In this document: one piece after another, positions 1 to 11,210 of the stretch
Numbering within the stretch: the first letter of the stretch is position 1
Layout of the letters: each line of letters starts with the position of its first letter
Source of the DNA: Hemileia vastatrix
Taxonomy: Eukaryota; Basidiomycota; Pucciniomycetes; Pucciniales; Zaghouaniaceae
DNA length: 64,000 nucleotides
Assembly (NCBI GenBank): GCA_030280995.1
Contig: JASXTE010000001.1
Location: forward strand, 2,268,501 to 2,332,500
Reading direction: 5' to 3'
Notes under the pieces: generated by a model
What the model was told of the DNA's origin: nothing
Databases searched by the model: none
The model's input: only the letters and a program-made list of their open reading frames with translations
Translations under genes and position numbers: made by a program

Positions 1-636
1 TTAAATTTCCCTCTCTAAATATTCCTTATCTCCTCACCACTTCTGTCAGCCAGTAAGTTATTGAACATAGCTAAACTGGTCTGATTAAAAGAATTAATCA
101 AAAATTAAATTACTTAATTATTAAAATATTAAAATATTAATATTTCTAATTCTTTAAGTATTATATTGTGTGTAAAAAATAACTTTATTACAATGAATGT
201 TATAGTTATTAAAGTTATATTTAAATTATACAAAAACTTTTATTTTAATTTATTTAAATTTTATTTTATTTTTATAAAAAACTAATTACATCAATAAAAA
301 TAAACAAATAAATTAAATAAACCTACAGAAAATTTGGAAATCTAAGTTCATGTAGTTACTGAGACTCAGACCTTGCTTGAAGTGGGCTAGAGGGGGGACA
401 GGGAGCGAAAGAAAAGAGGCTTTGGTATTTCCTTGGAACTTTAAGGGATAATTTAACTGTGTTGTTTATTAAACTTAAAACTTAAAATATCTTAATTGTA
501 TAAAATTCTAATCATTTTATTAAACTTCTTTTACTCTCTCAATTTATCTTTTAATTTCAGTCTTAAATTAATTTTATATTAAAAACTTAAATTCACTTAT
601 CAATTATTTTGTTGACTTCAACAAAATTCACATTAA
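1..636. other. AT-rich flank, no gene seen
   Basis: This stretch is very AT-rich and has no open frame worth naming. It forms the left flank of the Harbinger-like element that starts at 637. The bases just before that element read TTAA, close to the TTA/TAA target preferred by PIF/Harbinger elements. Confidence 0.5.
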
Positions 637-1094
637 GGGGTCTCAAACATTACCAAAAATGCCTAACATGTTTCATTTGAAAAATGCCACACAAACACAC
701 TGTGAAACATGGCTGATTTGGTACTTGGGGTCTCAAAAATGGGGTCAAATATGTCCTAATTTTGTACCATTTTCTTAACCACAATTCAGCCCACAAGTAA
801 TCACATCCTCCCAATCAGCTGTGCATCACCTTCCTTCTATCCTCACTCATATACTGCATGTCACAACTCTTCCCCACAAGTTCATTTCCAAATCAAATTT
901 TTCTCTTTCACACTATAGTAAGTTTATTACATTTTATTCTGCTTCTTAGAAAATTTTCCTGCTCAACTTTCTATACTCAAAACTTCTTATTCTTATACAA
1001 GGCATCAAAAATATCAAAAATATTTTATAGTTTCTCCTTTTCTTCCAAAAATTTTTATTTTTTCACTAATTTCATTGTTTAGTGTTAATTTATC

Positions 1095-1940
1095 ATGCCT
1101 TACCCAAAATCTACTTCTCAAAAATTAACTCAAATTAAACCATATGAACTACAGATTGTAATTAACTTGCTGAAACTGGCTGAAAATTAAATCTAATTTT
1201 TATGCCTGTTTTGGCTGTGCAAAGTACACTCAAGTCGGTCGTCCACCTGCATCAAAACTGAGTGGCTTTAATCAAATGGAAGTGGAGTTGAAATCAAAAA
1301 CTAAAGGTAAGATGGATCTGACAACAAAGCAAATGTGGGAAATATTCAAAAACTATCAAACAAAATACAAGAAATAAAAGATGGCTTCTTCTTCAACTGG
1401 GTTTGGAATTACCAAAGATGATGAAAAGCATGGAATCACATCTGTTTCAGAAAAACTCAACTCTATGTGTCCTCTTTATGATCAAATGGAATAACTCTTT
1501 AGAAAAAGGCCTGATGTCAACCCTCAAAGGCTGTTTTTTCTGCTTATGGAGAGATTGTTAATAAATGTGAACAAGGCTATATTTTTTATTTTTTTTTTGA
1601 CAGAAGAATTTTTCTTAATTTATTTCTCTTACTCTTAAAAGTTAAACTTGTTGCAGAAAAAGAACAAGTGCAAATTGAAATCATGAAGTTGGAGTCTCAT
1701 GAAAAAAATGCAGAACGTCAACTACTTTTTGAGGAAAAAAAGTGGTTTCATTTACAATCAAAGGAGGAATAATTTTTAGAAATAGAGAAATATGGTTTAG
1801 ATTTGGAGAGTGAGAAGCTTACAATACAAAGAGAGAATGATGAAAAATTCAAAAATAATGAACTTCAATTGGAAAATGCCAAAATTCAGTTAAAAGCCAA
1901 TGAATTAAAAATGATTTATGTCAAAAAATTTTTTTTGGCA
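1095..1940 (+). pseudogene. Myb/SANT-like DNA-binding protein of a Harbinger element, degraded
   Basis: The likely start is ATG at 1095. With one frameshift near 1185 and several stops, it reads as a Myb/SANT-like protein. Near the N-terminus is a helix-rich segment ending in GRPPASKLSGF. A middle segment contains GFGITKDDEKHGI followed by SEKLNSMCPLYDQME and RPDVNP. The C-terminal part (about 1650-1940) is a Glu/Lys-rich coiled coil. The same order of motifs appears on the minus strand at 42780-44000. Such proteins are known to help PIF/Harbinger transposases reach nuclear DNA or recognise element ends. This copy is interrupted by stops near 1190, 1375, 1490 and 1770 and is not expected to make a full protein. 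No promoter was recognised. Confidence 0.6.
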
Positions 1941-2085
1941 AAATCCTCCCCTGATATTTACCATAACAGGAGGTGGGGATCACCATTTCTTTTCTAAGTC
2001 AGAAAAACATTTATGACAAAAAAAATGGCAATACCCTCCCCTGTGTTTTATTGAAGTAGGGGCATAGATTGCCAAAATTTATGTT
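1920..2085. repeat. Two units of a roughly 70-bp minisatellite next to the Myb-like gene
   Basis: Two copies of a unit containing GGGG-AGG and TTGCCAAAA blocks lie just after the Myb-like relic. In reverse complement they resemble the four units at 42240-42595, which adjoin the other Myb-like relic. The shared position suggests the minisatellite is an inherited part of this Harbinger family. Confidence 0.55.
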
Positions 2086-3872
2086 CATTGTATAAATTAG
2101 CATGTAAAAAAGTCTTATAAGATAATTTACAAACCTAAATTAATGACAATATAAGTAAAAATGTGAGTGAGAATTGTCTGTGACAGAAGTCAATTAAATC
2201 AAACAAAAATTTATACATGAACCTCATGAGAAAAACAAATTTCCTCATAATTACTGTTATATGACACATGGCTGATGGCTCATTAATTTAAGTAAGTAGA
2301 GTATCATATATGACTTGTAAAATGTTAATTTGTGAAATAAAAATAAAAGTTGACCACTTATATTACACCCCATACTTTTTCTTTCTATTTAATGTTTTTT
2401 GTTTTACCTCACCTTTTTCTCATACCTTATCAATCCTATTGACCAGTTCCCTATTGATTTGAAAAGAACAGCCCAAGTAAGTAAATTATCCACAGTATTT
2501 TAAGCCAGGAAGTGCTTTAGTTGTCTTAAAATCGGATGAAACTTTCCTAAAAAGCTCCCCTCAAACTACCTGAAAGAAATAGTCCCAAAAAATTCCAAAA
2601 AAGAGTCCCAAAGGTTCTAAAAAAAAGCCCAAAATGTTGCCAAAAAAAGTGTTCCAAAATTTCCCAAAATATGCTCCAAATATATCCAAAAAATTGTCCT
2701 TAAAGTAGCCTAAACCCTCCCTAAAAATAGCCACAAACACGCCAAAAGGCTTCCAGAAAAGTGGAAAAAAGTGCAAAAACAAAGTTTCAGAAATTATCCA
2801 AAAAAGTGACAAAATGACTTAAAAACACTTTAAGATGCTTTTGAAATGATTCAAAATGGTTTCCAAAGGTTTCCAAGAATCCCCGAATTGAATTAGTGAA
2901 AAAATAGACCTGAAATAGCCAAAAAACACCTAGAATTGAATGAGAAATGCTTGGAAAATGTTTATGGAAGGTTTTAACCAAATAAAACACCAAAAACAGG
3001 TCAAAAACACCTCAAAGTACGTTGAAATTTCTGGGAAAACATTTCCAAAACATTTCCTAATGATTCTAAAGCAATTTAGCAATGAAAAAGGCTAAAAAAG
3101 TGAAAATGCCTAAAAATGACCAAAAAACACCAAAAAGTCAATAAATCAAGAATAAAAATGATAGAGAGCCAGAAAAAAAGGAAAAAAAGGGGAGTGAAAG
3201 GGAAATAAGAACAGATAAATAGAAAATTAAACATAAAAGATGATAAAAAAAGAAACAAATAAAAGAGACAAGAAAAAAGACATTTCAATTAGCAATTAAA
3301 TTAAAAAAAATGAGAAAATGACTTACTTTGAGTGCCATGAAGTGAGAAGTATAAGAACCAACAATAAATGATGGAGGTTTGAGATTAATAGAAGATGAAA
3401 TATCTTGGCTAGAAAGAATCTTAGAAATTTTATGCATTTGAAAATTTTATGCAATTTCAAGTCTGGGAGCTGGACCAAAACAAATGAAACTGAGAAACTG
3501 GGGAATTTCATTAGAAAAAATTATTACACAAAAAACAAAATTGTAAATCAGTTAAGCTGGGCCCTCAAAGTAAGAAGCTGCAGCAGTGATCTAAAGTTTA
3601 TGGAGGACTGAAAGTGGCATGTTATTTTAGTAAACAGTGGTAAATATTAAGAGTAAGTGTATGATTATGGGATTGATTAAGTTCTGGTAAGTCACATACC
3701 TCACTCATATGAATAAGCTCTTAAGGATTAGGTGAAAAAAATCTAGGTGTTGGCCCTTTTGTACTTAGTGTTGGCATCTTTGTATCTAGTGCTGACTAAT
3801 CATTATGATAAAGGGAAATGTTTTAGTGACTTTTTTGACCCAAAAGAAGACACGTTTGGGGAAAAATATGCT
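2086..3872. other. Non-coding interior of the Harbinger derivative
   Basis: No gene seen. From about 2540 to 3290 the plus strand is rich in short CCAAAA and AAAAG runs with scattered stops in all frames. The short open frames there are by-products of this composition. Confidence 0.5.
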
Positions 3873-3909
3873 AATGAAATACACCTGTCCAGGGCAGGTG
3901 TATTTCATT
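3873..3909. repeat. Perfect 15-bp inverted repeat (hairpin)
   Basis: The arm AATGAAATACACCTG at 3873-3887 is followed by a 7-nt loop and its exact reverse complement at 3895-3909. It lies about 70 bp inside the right end of the Harbinger derivative. Subterminal hairpins are common in small DNA transposons; no other role is visible. Confidence 0.85.
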
Positions 3910-4207
3910 TTTTGATGGTGGATTTGGTACCTTCTTTGTGGCATGTTTATGTGGCCTATTAGGTTATGTTTTAGACCCCATATTGTATTAAATTTTTCTA
4001 TAAAAGAGTTTTTTTTATGTTGTTTTAGAATCATTTCTTTCTTACTTAATCAAATTTATTAAATTATACACATTAGACTTACATAGTAAATAAAAATAAC
4101 TTATTTATAATTAAAACCTTTATTTGAAATTATACTGTTCAACATGAAGAAATAAGAGAGCTATTATATTATTAAATTATTACCCAAATTATTCTAAATC
4201 AGACCAT

Positions 4208-5567
4208 TGTGGTATGCTCATCGCAGGTAACCTATCTTTTGGGCCAATCAGCTTGCATAGCCCAGAAAGAACAAAGAGGAATCATAGCGCAGTAAATAGC
4301 ACTATTATAAATATTTCATTGTGTGTTTTCTTTTAAAAAGAACAAAGGGAAAGAGAAGCGCAGAAGAGGATTTAGGGTCCATGGGCTTGGATTTTGCAGC
4401 AAGATGTGCCGCACAAAGAGAATTGTGTGTTATCAACTTAGGAGTGCAAGCGCTAAAAATTATAGATTTGAATTTTACAATAATTGTGTGTTATGCATTA
4501 AGGAAGGAATTATGGCTCAAGAAAGGCCTCAAGTACATATTATACTGCACAGCAGCTAGTGTGGTAACTTACTGAAACAGGTAATGTAAGTTTCAGAGGC
4601 TAACTAGTTAAGCAAATTTTCAGAACTATAGGCCTAGTAATGAAGTGAGGAGGATAGGGACTAAATCACAAAACTACCCAAGAGTTGAAGAGACAAGGAT
4701 CAGTGCTAAAAGGTGTCAATGTGGGAAGTAGCCCTGAAACAATGCAAAGGTATAGTCATAAGTGCACATGTGGAATATGAATGAAACAAGTTAATACTAG
4801 TATTACTAAGCATAGGGTATGTTTAGGTGCTGTATTTGTTACAAGTAGTGTATTTAGTTTAATAATTGATTAGTTATTGTTTTACTAATGTGGCACTAAA
4901 AAATTACTGGAGATCCACTAGGGAACTGTGTCTGGAGCACTGAAAAATATAAGAAGGAAATGCCATCTAATAGGAGTAGAAAAGTAGTAGTTGTTAGATA
5001 GGAAGATTATTATTTGAATCAGTCACTAGATTACAAGCATTAGAGATTTATATTATATACTTTTGAAATATATTGTGATATATAGTGATTTGTCTATATT
5101 GTGATTACTCTGATTACAGTAAGAGATTGGATTTTTCTGCGATTAAGTATTTAAGAGCATATTGGAGATATTTTGAGTCTTTTAGAGTACATGCGTCTGT
5201 GTGTGTATTTCATATAGTATAGTGAAAAAGTGCAACACAGAGAGAATATATAGATTCAGTAGGATAAACTATTGTTAGAGTTATTTTATTGCTATAATAA
5301 GGCATATTCAAAGAGAGTGCTTCAAGAGGGAGTAGCAGTGGATTCTAGCGCTTATTGAGAATAGAAATATCCAGATAGTAATATTTGTTTTTCCTTATCT
5401 TTTAAACTCATCTCTCAAATTATAAAATATCTAGTCAGATATTAGTGTTACACATTATTGCACTGTCTTTAAAATAAGAGTGGCAGGCGCTTCTTTTTAG
5501 AAATTGAAAAGAAGAACCAACCCATCTTGCATTGTGTCTACTGCTTAGTACTTTAGAACTTTCTACA
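4208..5567 (+). repeat. 5' LTR of element A
   Basis: The 1360-bp repeat begins TGTGGTATGC and ends TTCTACA. It matches 25180-25776 plus 34982-35724, the 3' copy, with moderate divergence and only small length differences. Short open frames inside it (for example near 4321-4575) are not conserved as proteins. A TATA-like TATAAATA occurs near 4305, but I cannot say it is the element's promoter. Confidence 0.9.
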
Positions 5568-5569
5568 AT

Positions 5570-5587
5570 TGGCGTCCCAAAATTGGC
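5570..5587 (+). promoter_or_regulatory. Primer-binding site of element A
   Basis: The 18 bases TGGCGTCCCAAAATTGGC lie two bases after the 5' LTR. The first half resembles the TGGCGCCCAA start of tRNA-Lys type primer sites; the second half is less clear. Reverse transcription would start here. Confidence 0.55.
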
Positions 5588-5764
5588 ATAATTGTAATTG
5601 TTTTGATTAGATTGTTTGGTTTTCAGAGTTTTGTTAAGAGGACGTAATCAAGCCATTGCTTCTGTGGAAGAGTTGTATGGTCTACAACAAGTGGATCAAT
5701 AGCTGTTATCAGAGGATAGCTTAGGGCTGTATTGTGGATATAGTTGAATTGAATTATCAAGTGT

Positions 5765-7417
5765 GTGTTTATTTTTGTGGATTCTGTTTTGATTTTTATT
5801 TTGAAGAAGGAGCCTACTGCAACTACATCCAAGGGATTTCAGGAGAGAGTTAAATCCCCCAATATGACAGTGTTGTTGCCACAGAGGGTAACTATGATTA
5901 TTTTGAGTAAAGATGAGTGCTTGCATTTTGTGGGAATTAATACCAAGAAGTTCTTACATAGGTTTGAACAGGCAGCTGAAGTTCACGGAGCAACCAAATA
6001 TGATATGGTGCGCCAAGTATTGTTCTTTGTATCAAACAAGTGCAAGGAAAATCTGGAGGATTTAAAGGGTTACAAAAAGCGTGATTGGTTAGTGTTGAAG
6101 GAACAGATTCTTAAGAGATGGACAAAGATTACTGAGGAAACTTGGTACACAATTAAGGACCTAGATGTCTTGGTAAAGAGGGCCAAAGCTGGAGGGGGTG
6201 TTTGAGACCCAAATGAATTTAAAAGTTTCAGGGAAGAGTTTGATAGAATGGTCAAGTATTTGGTCAGTAATGAAGATTTTAGTGATATTAATGCATATTT
6301 ACCTTGGTTTTGTGAAGCTTTAGTGCCGGAATTAGAAGACTGGGAAAAGAGGTGCTTGGATAATGAAGGAAAGTTATTCAAGAAGAGGGAAGGTAATTAT
6401 TAGTACCCTGGATTAGAGGAAGTAGAGACAGCAGTGGAAGCTGAAATGAATTTGCATTGAGTTGAGTGTCGTGCAGTTAGAATTGCTTTGGATAGTGAGG
6501 AAGTGGACAAGGATGTGTCTGATGTTTGATTGTCTCCTCAGGTGTTGTCTCCTAAAGTTAAAGTTTTTACTAAGGAGCCAGATTCTGTTATGGCTAGGAT
6601 TGAAAAATTGGAGAAGAAAATAATTGAAGCAGTGAAAGCAAAGGAGGTGTTTAGGCCCAAGAGCTCTTCCCAACCGTTGTGTTTTGCTACTATGGTATGT
6701 TACTATTTTAATAAAGAAGGGCATACTAGGATGAGGTGTAATTCTCTTCAAAAGGATAAAGAGGAGAGGGTATTTTTCAAAGATGGAACTACTCTTATGT
6801 TGGAAAATAGAACTAAGCTTGTTAAAGACAAGGATCAAGGGATGCGAGCCATGGTCCTCAATCATATTAATAAGAAGTCTATTTAGAGCAAGTCGAGCAA
6901 GGGCAAAGAGCCTGAAGCTAAAGAGAAAGGCAAGGATGTGAAATCAGTTAATTTTACAGTTACTTGTGCAGTGTTGGATTTTAAAGTGAAAGAAGGAGTA
7001 GTTGAAGTGCCACTTACTGCAGCAAATTTGGAGATGTTTGCAGCAAAGCACAAGAAAATGGAACCACCAACAATTAGTAGGCCAAGAAGAGCTGGTGGTA
7101 GATATGCAAATCCAGAAGATATGGAGGAAGTAGGGTATACTACTAGAGAGAATACACCTGTGCCTATTGAAGATGTTGTAATAGATAGTATGGAACCTGT
7201 TGGGTATGGTGTGGATCATCAGGTAGATGAACAAGCTGTGACAATAGAGGAGCTAGAGGTAGTACAGCAAAGGGCTGTACCTGCTGAAGGAATTCCAGGA
7301 GAAAGGCATAATACTCCAAAGAACCCACCTGGAAGAGCAAAAGCTGTTGCAAAGGCAACACAACCTAAATGGAAAATGCAGCACCCAGTTCACTCTGATT
7401 TTCCTAAGGCAGCTTAG
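5765..7417 (+). pseudogene. gag of element A (nonsense-riddled)
   Basis: One single reading frame runs from 5765 into the protease but is cut by TGA, TAG and TAA codons after about 6205 and near 6403, 6459, 6528, 6885 and 7415. The N-terminal part has a capsid-like segment (KKFLHRFEQAAEVHGA, then DMVRQVLFF and LKGYKKRDW), matching the order seen in gag of element B. A zinc-knuckle relic, CYYFNKEGHTRMRC, lies near 6699-6740; its second cysteine is replaced by Phe. A basic, Lys/Pro-rich linker (6938-7417) leads to protease. The frame is not shifted anywhere, and the stops fit CGA-to-TGA and CAG/CAA-to-TAG/TAA changes. The ATG at 5765 is the first one, but the true start is uncertain. Confidence 0.75.
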
Positions 7418-7444
7418 GATTTAGTAGCGCAATGTTTAAAAACT

Positions 7445-8116
7445 ATGGTTTCAGTTCCATTGGGGGTGCTGACAGAAGTAGCACCAGATGTAGCAAATGG
7501 AATTGTGGATAAGTGCAGGAAGCAAAGGATTGCTAATGGAGCTGAATTTTATGTAGGAGAGCAGTCATTTCATCCAGTTATTAGATTGCCTAGGGTTCCA
7601 CATTTTGCAGGTCCCTTAGAGTATTTGACAATTACTGTAAATGGTAAGCAGATTAGAGCATTAGTGGATACAGGTTCACAAATAAATGTGGTTTAAGTGG
7701 ATGATGCTGTGGAGCTAGGTCTTCCTGTAAAAGATAGTGATGGCACTGTTGCAGGAATTGGTGGAGGTAAGTTGCCTGTTATAGGTTTAGCAGAGTATGT
7801 ACACACTAGAGTTGCAGGAGTAATGAGAGATATTCATTTTTATGTCCCAATGGGTGTAGTTAAAACAATTTTAGGCACACCATTTTTAATGTATTATTCT
7901 GTAACTATTGATTATTTTTTGAATAAGAATATTGGAATAAGGATTATGGGTGATTATGGTATTCCAGTGACAGCAGTCTTAGTAGTGCATAAGGATGGTG
8001 GCTGGGAAACTAAGTACTCTGTAGCTGTGAGATTGGAGAAAGAAGGAGAGATTTATGAGGATGTCTCAGAGGATGAGATGGGGCTACCACTGGGAAGGAG
8101 CCAACATTTTCATTAG
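7445..8116 (+). pseudogene. Aspartic protease of element A
   Basis: This continues the gag frame. The active-site motif ALVDTGSQINVV lies near 7655-7692 and is followed by an in-frame TAA. Further on come the flap-like AGIGGGK and the conserved ILGTPFLM block near 7870-7895, typical of retropepsin folds. The enzyme would cut the gag-pol polyprotein inside the particle. The protein is interrupted by the stop right after the active site, so this copy is dead. It pairs with the protease of B at 12551-13612, which has VDSGSQINLI. Confidence 0.8.
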
Positions 8117-8202
8117 GGACTGTAATTTTAGGTGTTAGTATCTCCCAGGATGACAGGAACCCGGATAGTGACCAGTCATTTCAACAAGAGGGGATACGTA
8201 AA

Positions 8203-10030
8203 GTGGTACTTCATAGGTGTCTTGGTAATACTACAGTAGAATGTATTATACCTAGGCCTTTTAATTTCTTTGATTATGGATTTTGTTATGCTTATCTTAA
8301 AAAGGAAAGACAAAAACAGGATTTAGGTACAACCTGTAGTTATATTAGAAAGGTTTTGATTTTAAGTAATGAAGGAAGCAGCAAGCACTGTTTTGCATCA
8401 AAGTATAAACCAGAAGCTTTCAAGTTTAAACCAGTAAATGTACCAATGCTGGATTTGAATCTTCCTTTGCAGAGGCCAGCACCATCTAGGAATCCTTATG
8501 ATACTCCTTTAACAAAGTTTCTTCCTGAATTTAAGCCTACTAGTAGAATCACATTGGAGAGGCTTCAGATGGTTACTTTTGGACCAGAGGATTGGTTATC
8601 CCATGAAGAAAAAAAGTTTTTGTTACATGTTATGGTTCTTAGGGAGAAGGCTATTGCGTTTTCTGAAGAGGAAAGAGGTTTGTTGAAAAACTCTTATGGT
8701 AAGCCTTATATTGTTCCAGTTATACCTAATGTGCCGTGGAAGAAGAAGGCTTTTCAAATACCAGTGGCTATAAGAGAAGAGAATACAGAATTTATTAGGG
8801 AAAGGTTAAGGTCTGGCTTTTATGAAAAGTCTATGCCTAGTTATTCAAGTCCAGTGTTTTGTGTTGCTAAACACAGTGGTATATTGAGGGCTCTTCATGA
8901 TCTTAGGTAGATGAACAAAGTTACAGTAAAGGATGCAGGAATTCCACCAATTCCAGAAGAGTTTGTGGATTCTTTTGAGGGATGTACATGTTATGGATTA
9001 GGTGATATCATGGGAGGATACAATGAGCATGAATTGGACAAATCATCCAGGCCCATGAATAAATTTAAAACACCTCTGGGAAGTTTCAAGTTGACAAGGT
9101 TACCGCAAGGTGCAACCAATTCTGTGGAAGTATACCAAGCACAGATGATGTTGATATTTCAGGAAAAAATATGGTAAACCTTATATTGTTCCAGTTATAC
9201 CTCATGCGCCATGGCAGAAGAAGGCTTTTCCAATACCAGTGGCTATAAGAGAAGAGTATACAGAGTTAATTAGGGAAAGTTTAAGGTCTGGCTTTTATGA
9301 AAATTCCATGCCTAGTTATTCAAGTCCAGTGTTTTGTGTTTCTAAGCACAGTGGTATATTGAGGGCTCTTCATGATCTTAGGTAGATGAACAAGGTTACA
9401 GTAAAGGAAGCAGGAATGCCACCAATGCTAGAAGAGTTTGTGGATTCTTTTGCGGGACATGCATGTTATGGATTAGGTTATATCATGGGAGGATACAATG
9501 AGCATGAATTGGAAAAATCATCGAGGCCAATGAATACATTTAAAACACCACTGGGATGTTTCAGGTTGACAAGGTTACCACAAGGTGCAACCAATTCTGT
9601 GGCGGTATACCAAGCGCAGATGATGTGGATATTTCAGGAAAACATTCCAGAGCATGTGGGAATTTTCATTGATGATGGAAGTATAAAAGGAACAGCCAGT
9701 GATTATTATGGGGAAGTGTTAGAGGAGAATACATATATTAGAAGATTTGTTTGGAAATATGCAATTACCCTGGAGAGAGTGCTATTTAGGATAGAGGAGG
9801 CAGGATTGACAATCTCTGGATCCAAGTTCGCTTGTTGTGTTCCAGAGCTAGATATAGTGGGACATGTGGTATGCAAGGAAGGGAGGATTATTTCTGAAAA
9901 GCAGAAGAATAAGGTGCTTACATGGCCGAGACCAAGAAATACTACTGAATTTAGAGGGTTTTTAGGCATTTGTAAATATGTAAGAATGTTTATTCAAGAT
10001 TTTGCTTTGCTTTCTTCACCTTTAAGGCGC
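8203..10030 (+). pseudogene. Reverse transcriptase of element A, with internal duplication
   Basis: RT motifs appear in order: SYSSPVFCVAKHSGILRALHDLR, then GLGDIMGGYNEHEL, FKTPLG, LTRLPQGATNSV and the catalytic FIDDGSIKG (near 9664-9690), then GHVVCKEGRI and FRGFLGICKYVRMFI at the connection. A 475-bp stretch is tandemly repeated (8695-9169 and 9170-9644), and because 475 is not a multiple of 3 it shifts the frame. Both copies carry the same TAG just after the DLR motif. Only the second copy continues into the FIDD active site. The frame ends at 10030, where element B is inserted; the rest of pol resumes at 20706. Confidence 0.85.
8695..9644. repeat. 475-bp tandem duplication inside RT
   Basis: Unit 1 is 8695-9169 and unit 2 is 9170-9644. 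They are mostly identical by eye, with scattered differences. Both hold the same stop codon (8908-8910 and 9383-9385), so the duplication followed that mutation. Confidence 0.85.
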
Positions 10031-11103
10031 TGTGGTCTTCCAACATTGGCAGAGGTCTTTGTTGGTCTGTTAGGTGCTGTTTTGGTATGTCTTAATTGAC
10101 ATTGGTTGTATAATTGGGTATTTTTCTGGTTTTATTCAGTGAATATTGGGACTATGGGTATAAGGTTTCTACCATTGGATAGCCCCAGTTTTCTCAATAT
10201 TTCATGTCTTGTTGACATTTTTAATATTCTAAGTTTTAAGGGGTCATTTGCTCATTTTTCATTTATAAGAGATAGCTGTTTAATTTTGTTTTTTGTGGTT
10301 TAAGGGTTAACCTTAATTCTTAGGGTTAAGTGCTTAGTACCATAATTTGGCTCTATATTTTATGTCAAAATGTTGTCATAGCTTAATTTTGTGTTTTAAG
10401 GGTTTTAGTAGTTGTGGTGGATTTTTCTAAGTATTTTGGGCTTTATTGGAGGTTTTTGGTGGTTTTCTGGCTTCAGGGGTGTCTGGCCACTTCTAGGCGG
10501 GCCGCCTGACTCAGTTATAGAAGGCTGGGGAGTGCTTATAGAGGGCTTTTATTCAATTTGGCTGCCAAAAAGTGCCAAATTTGTTGCTGTGCATGGATTT
10601 ATTAGATGGTGGTCTGTGTGTACATACTGAATAAGACAGTGTGGGGAAACTCTAATTATCATACAACAATCTGGAGGTGATATCATTGTTTCTCACTCAG
10701 TTTTCACTGTTTTTTTGGCCACAATTGGCTGTGTTTTTTGCTAGCTTAGTTCTTCACTTAACTCAACTTTGGCAACTGATTTCTCTGGTGTAGCTTTGCA
10801 ACCTGCATCAAGTATTATTGCTGTTTTCTGTGCAACAAGTGCACAGTGTTTTGTTTTTCTGGTGTGGATATTTCTGCATTTAAGGTTTCTGGTTCTTTGG
10901 TTCTCATTAGTCTGATATTGGCTACTGTCTTGACTTTTTAAGCAGTCAAGAAGTGTGTTGGAAGGGATATAGTAAAAGTCTCTAATTTGCTGTAGCAAAT
11001 AAATCTCACCTTCTATTTCTCAAAGGGACAGGGGTTTTTCTCTCCAGTTTTACTCCAACTCCCTTGGTCAAGGCCTATAGCTAATACTATAGAATTGTCT
11101 ACA
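10031..11103 (+). repeat. 5' LTR of element B
   Basis: The 1073-bp LTR starts TGTGGTCTTCC and ends GTCTACA. The 3' copy at 19634-20701 aligns along its full length with scattered differences. Short open frames inside both LTRs are not consistent with each other and are ignored. Confidence 0.9.
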
Positions 11104-11107
11104 TTTC

Positions 11108-11125
11108 TGGAGCCCAACGTGGGGT
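11108..11125 (+). promoter_or_regulatory. Primer-binding site of element B (tRNA-Lys type)
   Basis: TGGAGCCCAACGTGGGGT lies four bases after the LTR. It differs at two positions from the known tRNA-Lys(1,2) primer site, so a lysine tRNA is the likely primer. One difference, A for C in the fourth position, may be decay. Confidence 0.7.
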
Positions 11126-11210
11126 GAGGATTTGTTAGCTTTTTGTATTTTCTGTTACTTTTGGACTCTCTTCTGTGGTTGGAAATTGGTTTCCTGGAAT
11201 CTATTGGACC

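Larger units (their letters stand above)
637..3979 (+). mobile_element. PIF/Harbinger-like deletion derivative (copy 1)
   Basis: The ends form terminal inverted repeats: GGGGTCTCAAACATTACC at 637-654 and its near reverse complement at 3962-3979, 16 of 18 positions matching by eye. Inside is a degraded Myb/SANT-like gene (1095-1940), the second gene typical of PIF/Harbinger elements, but no transposase. A related, larger element lies at 37820-44395, and its Myb side also starts with GGGG followed by TATCAAA. The flanking triplets are TAA on the left and ATA on the right, so the target duplication is not perfect. It probably relies on a transposase supplied by another copy. A chance TIR is possible but unlikely given the gene content. 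Confidence 0.6.

Noticed and set aside
2561..3288. Phe/Leu-rich minus-strand ORFs (apparent membrane proteins)
   Set aside because: They reflect A-rich and CCAAAA-rich plus-strand composition, not conserved proteins.
4321..4575. Two overlapping ORFs in the 5' LTR of A
   Set aside because: The other LTR copy (about 25292 onward) breaks both frames, and no domain is seen.
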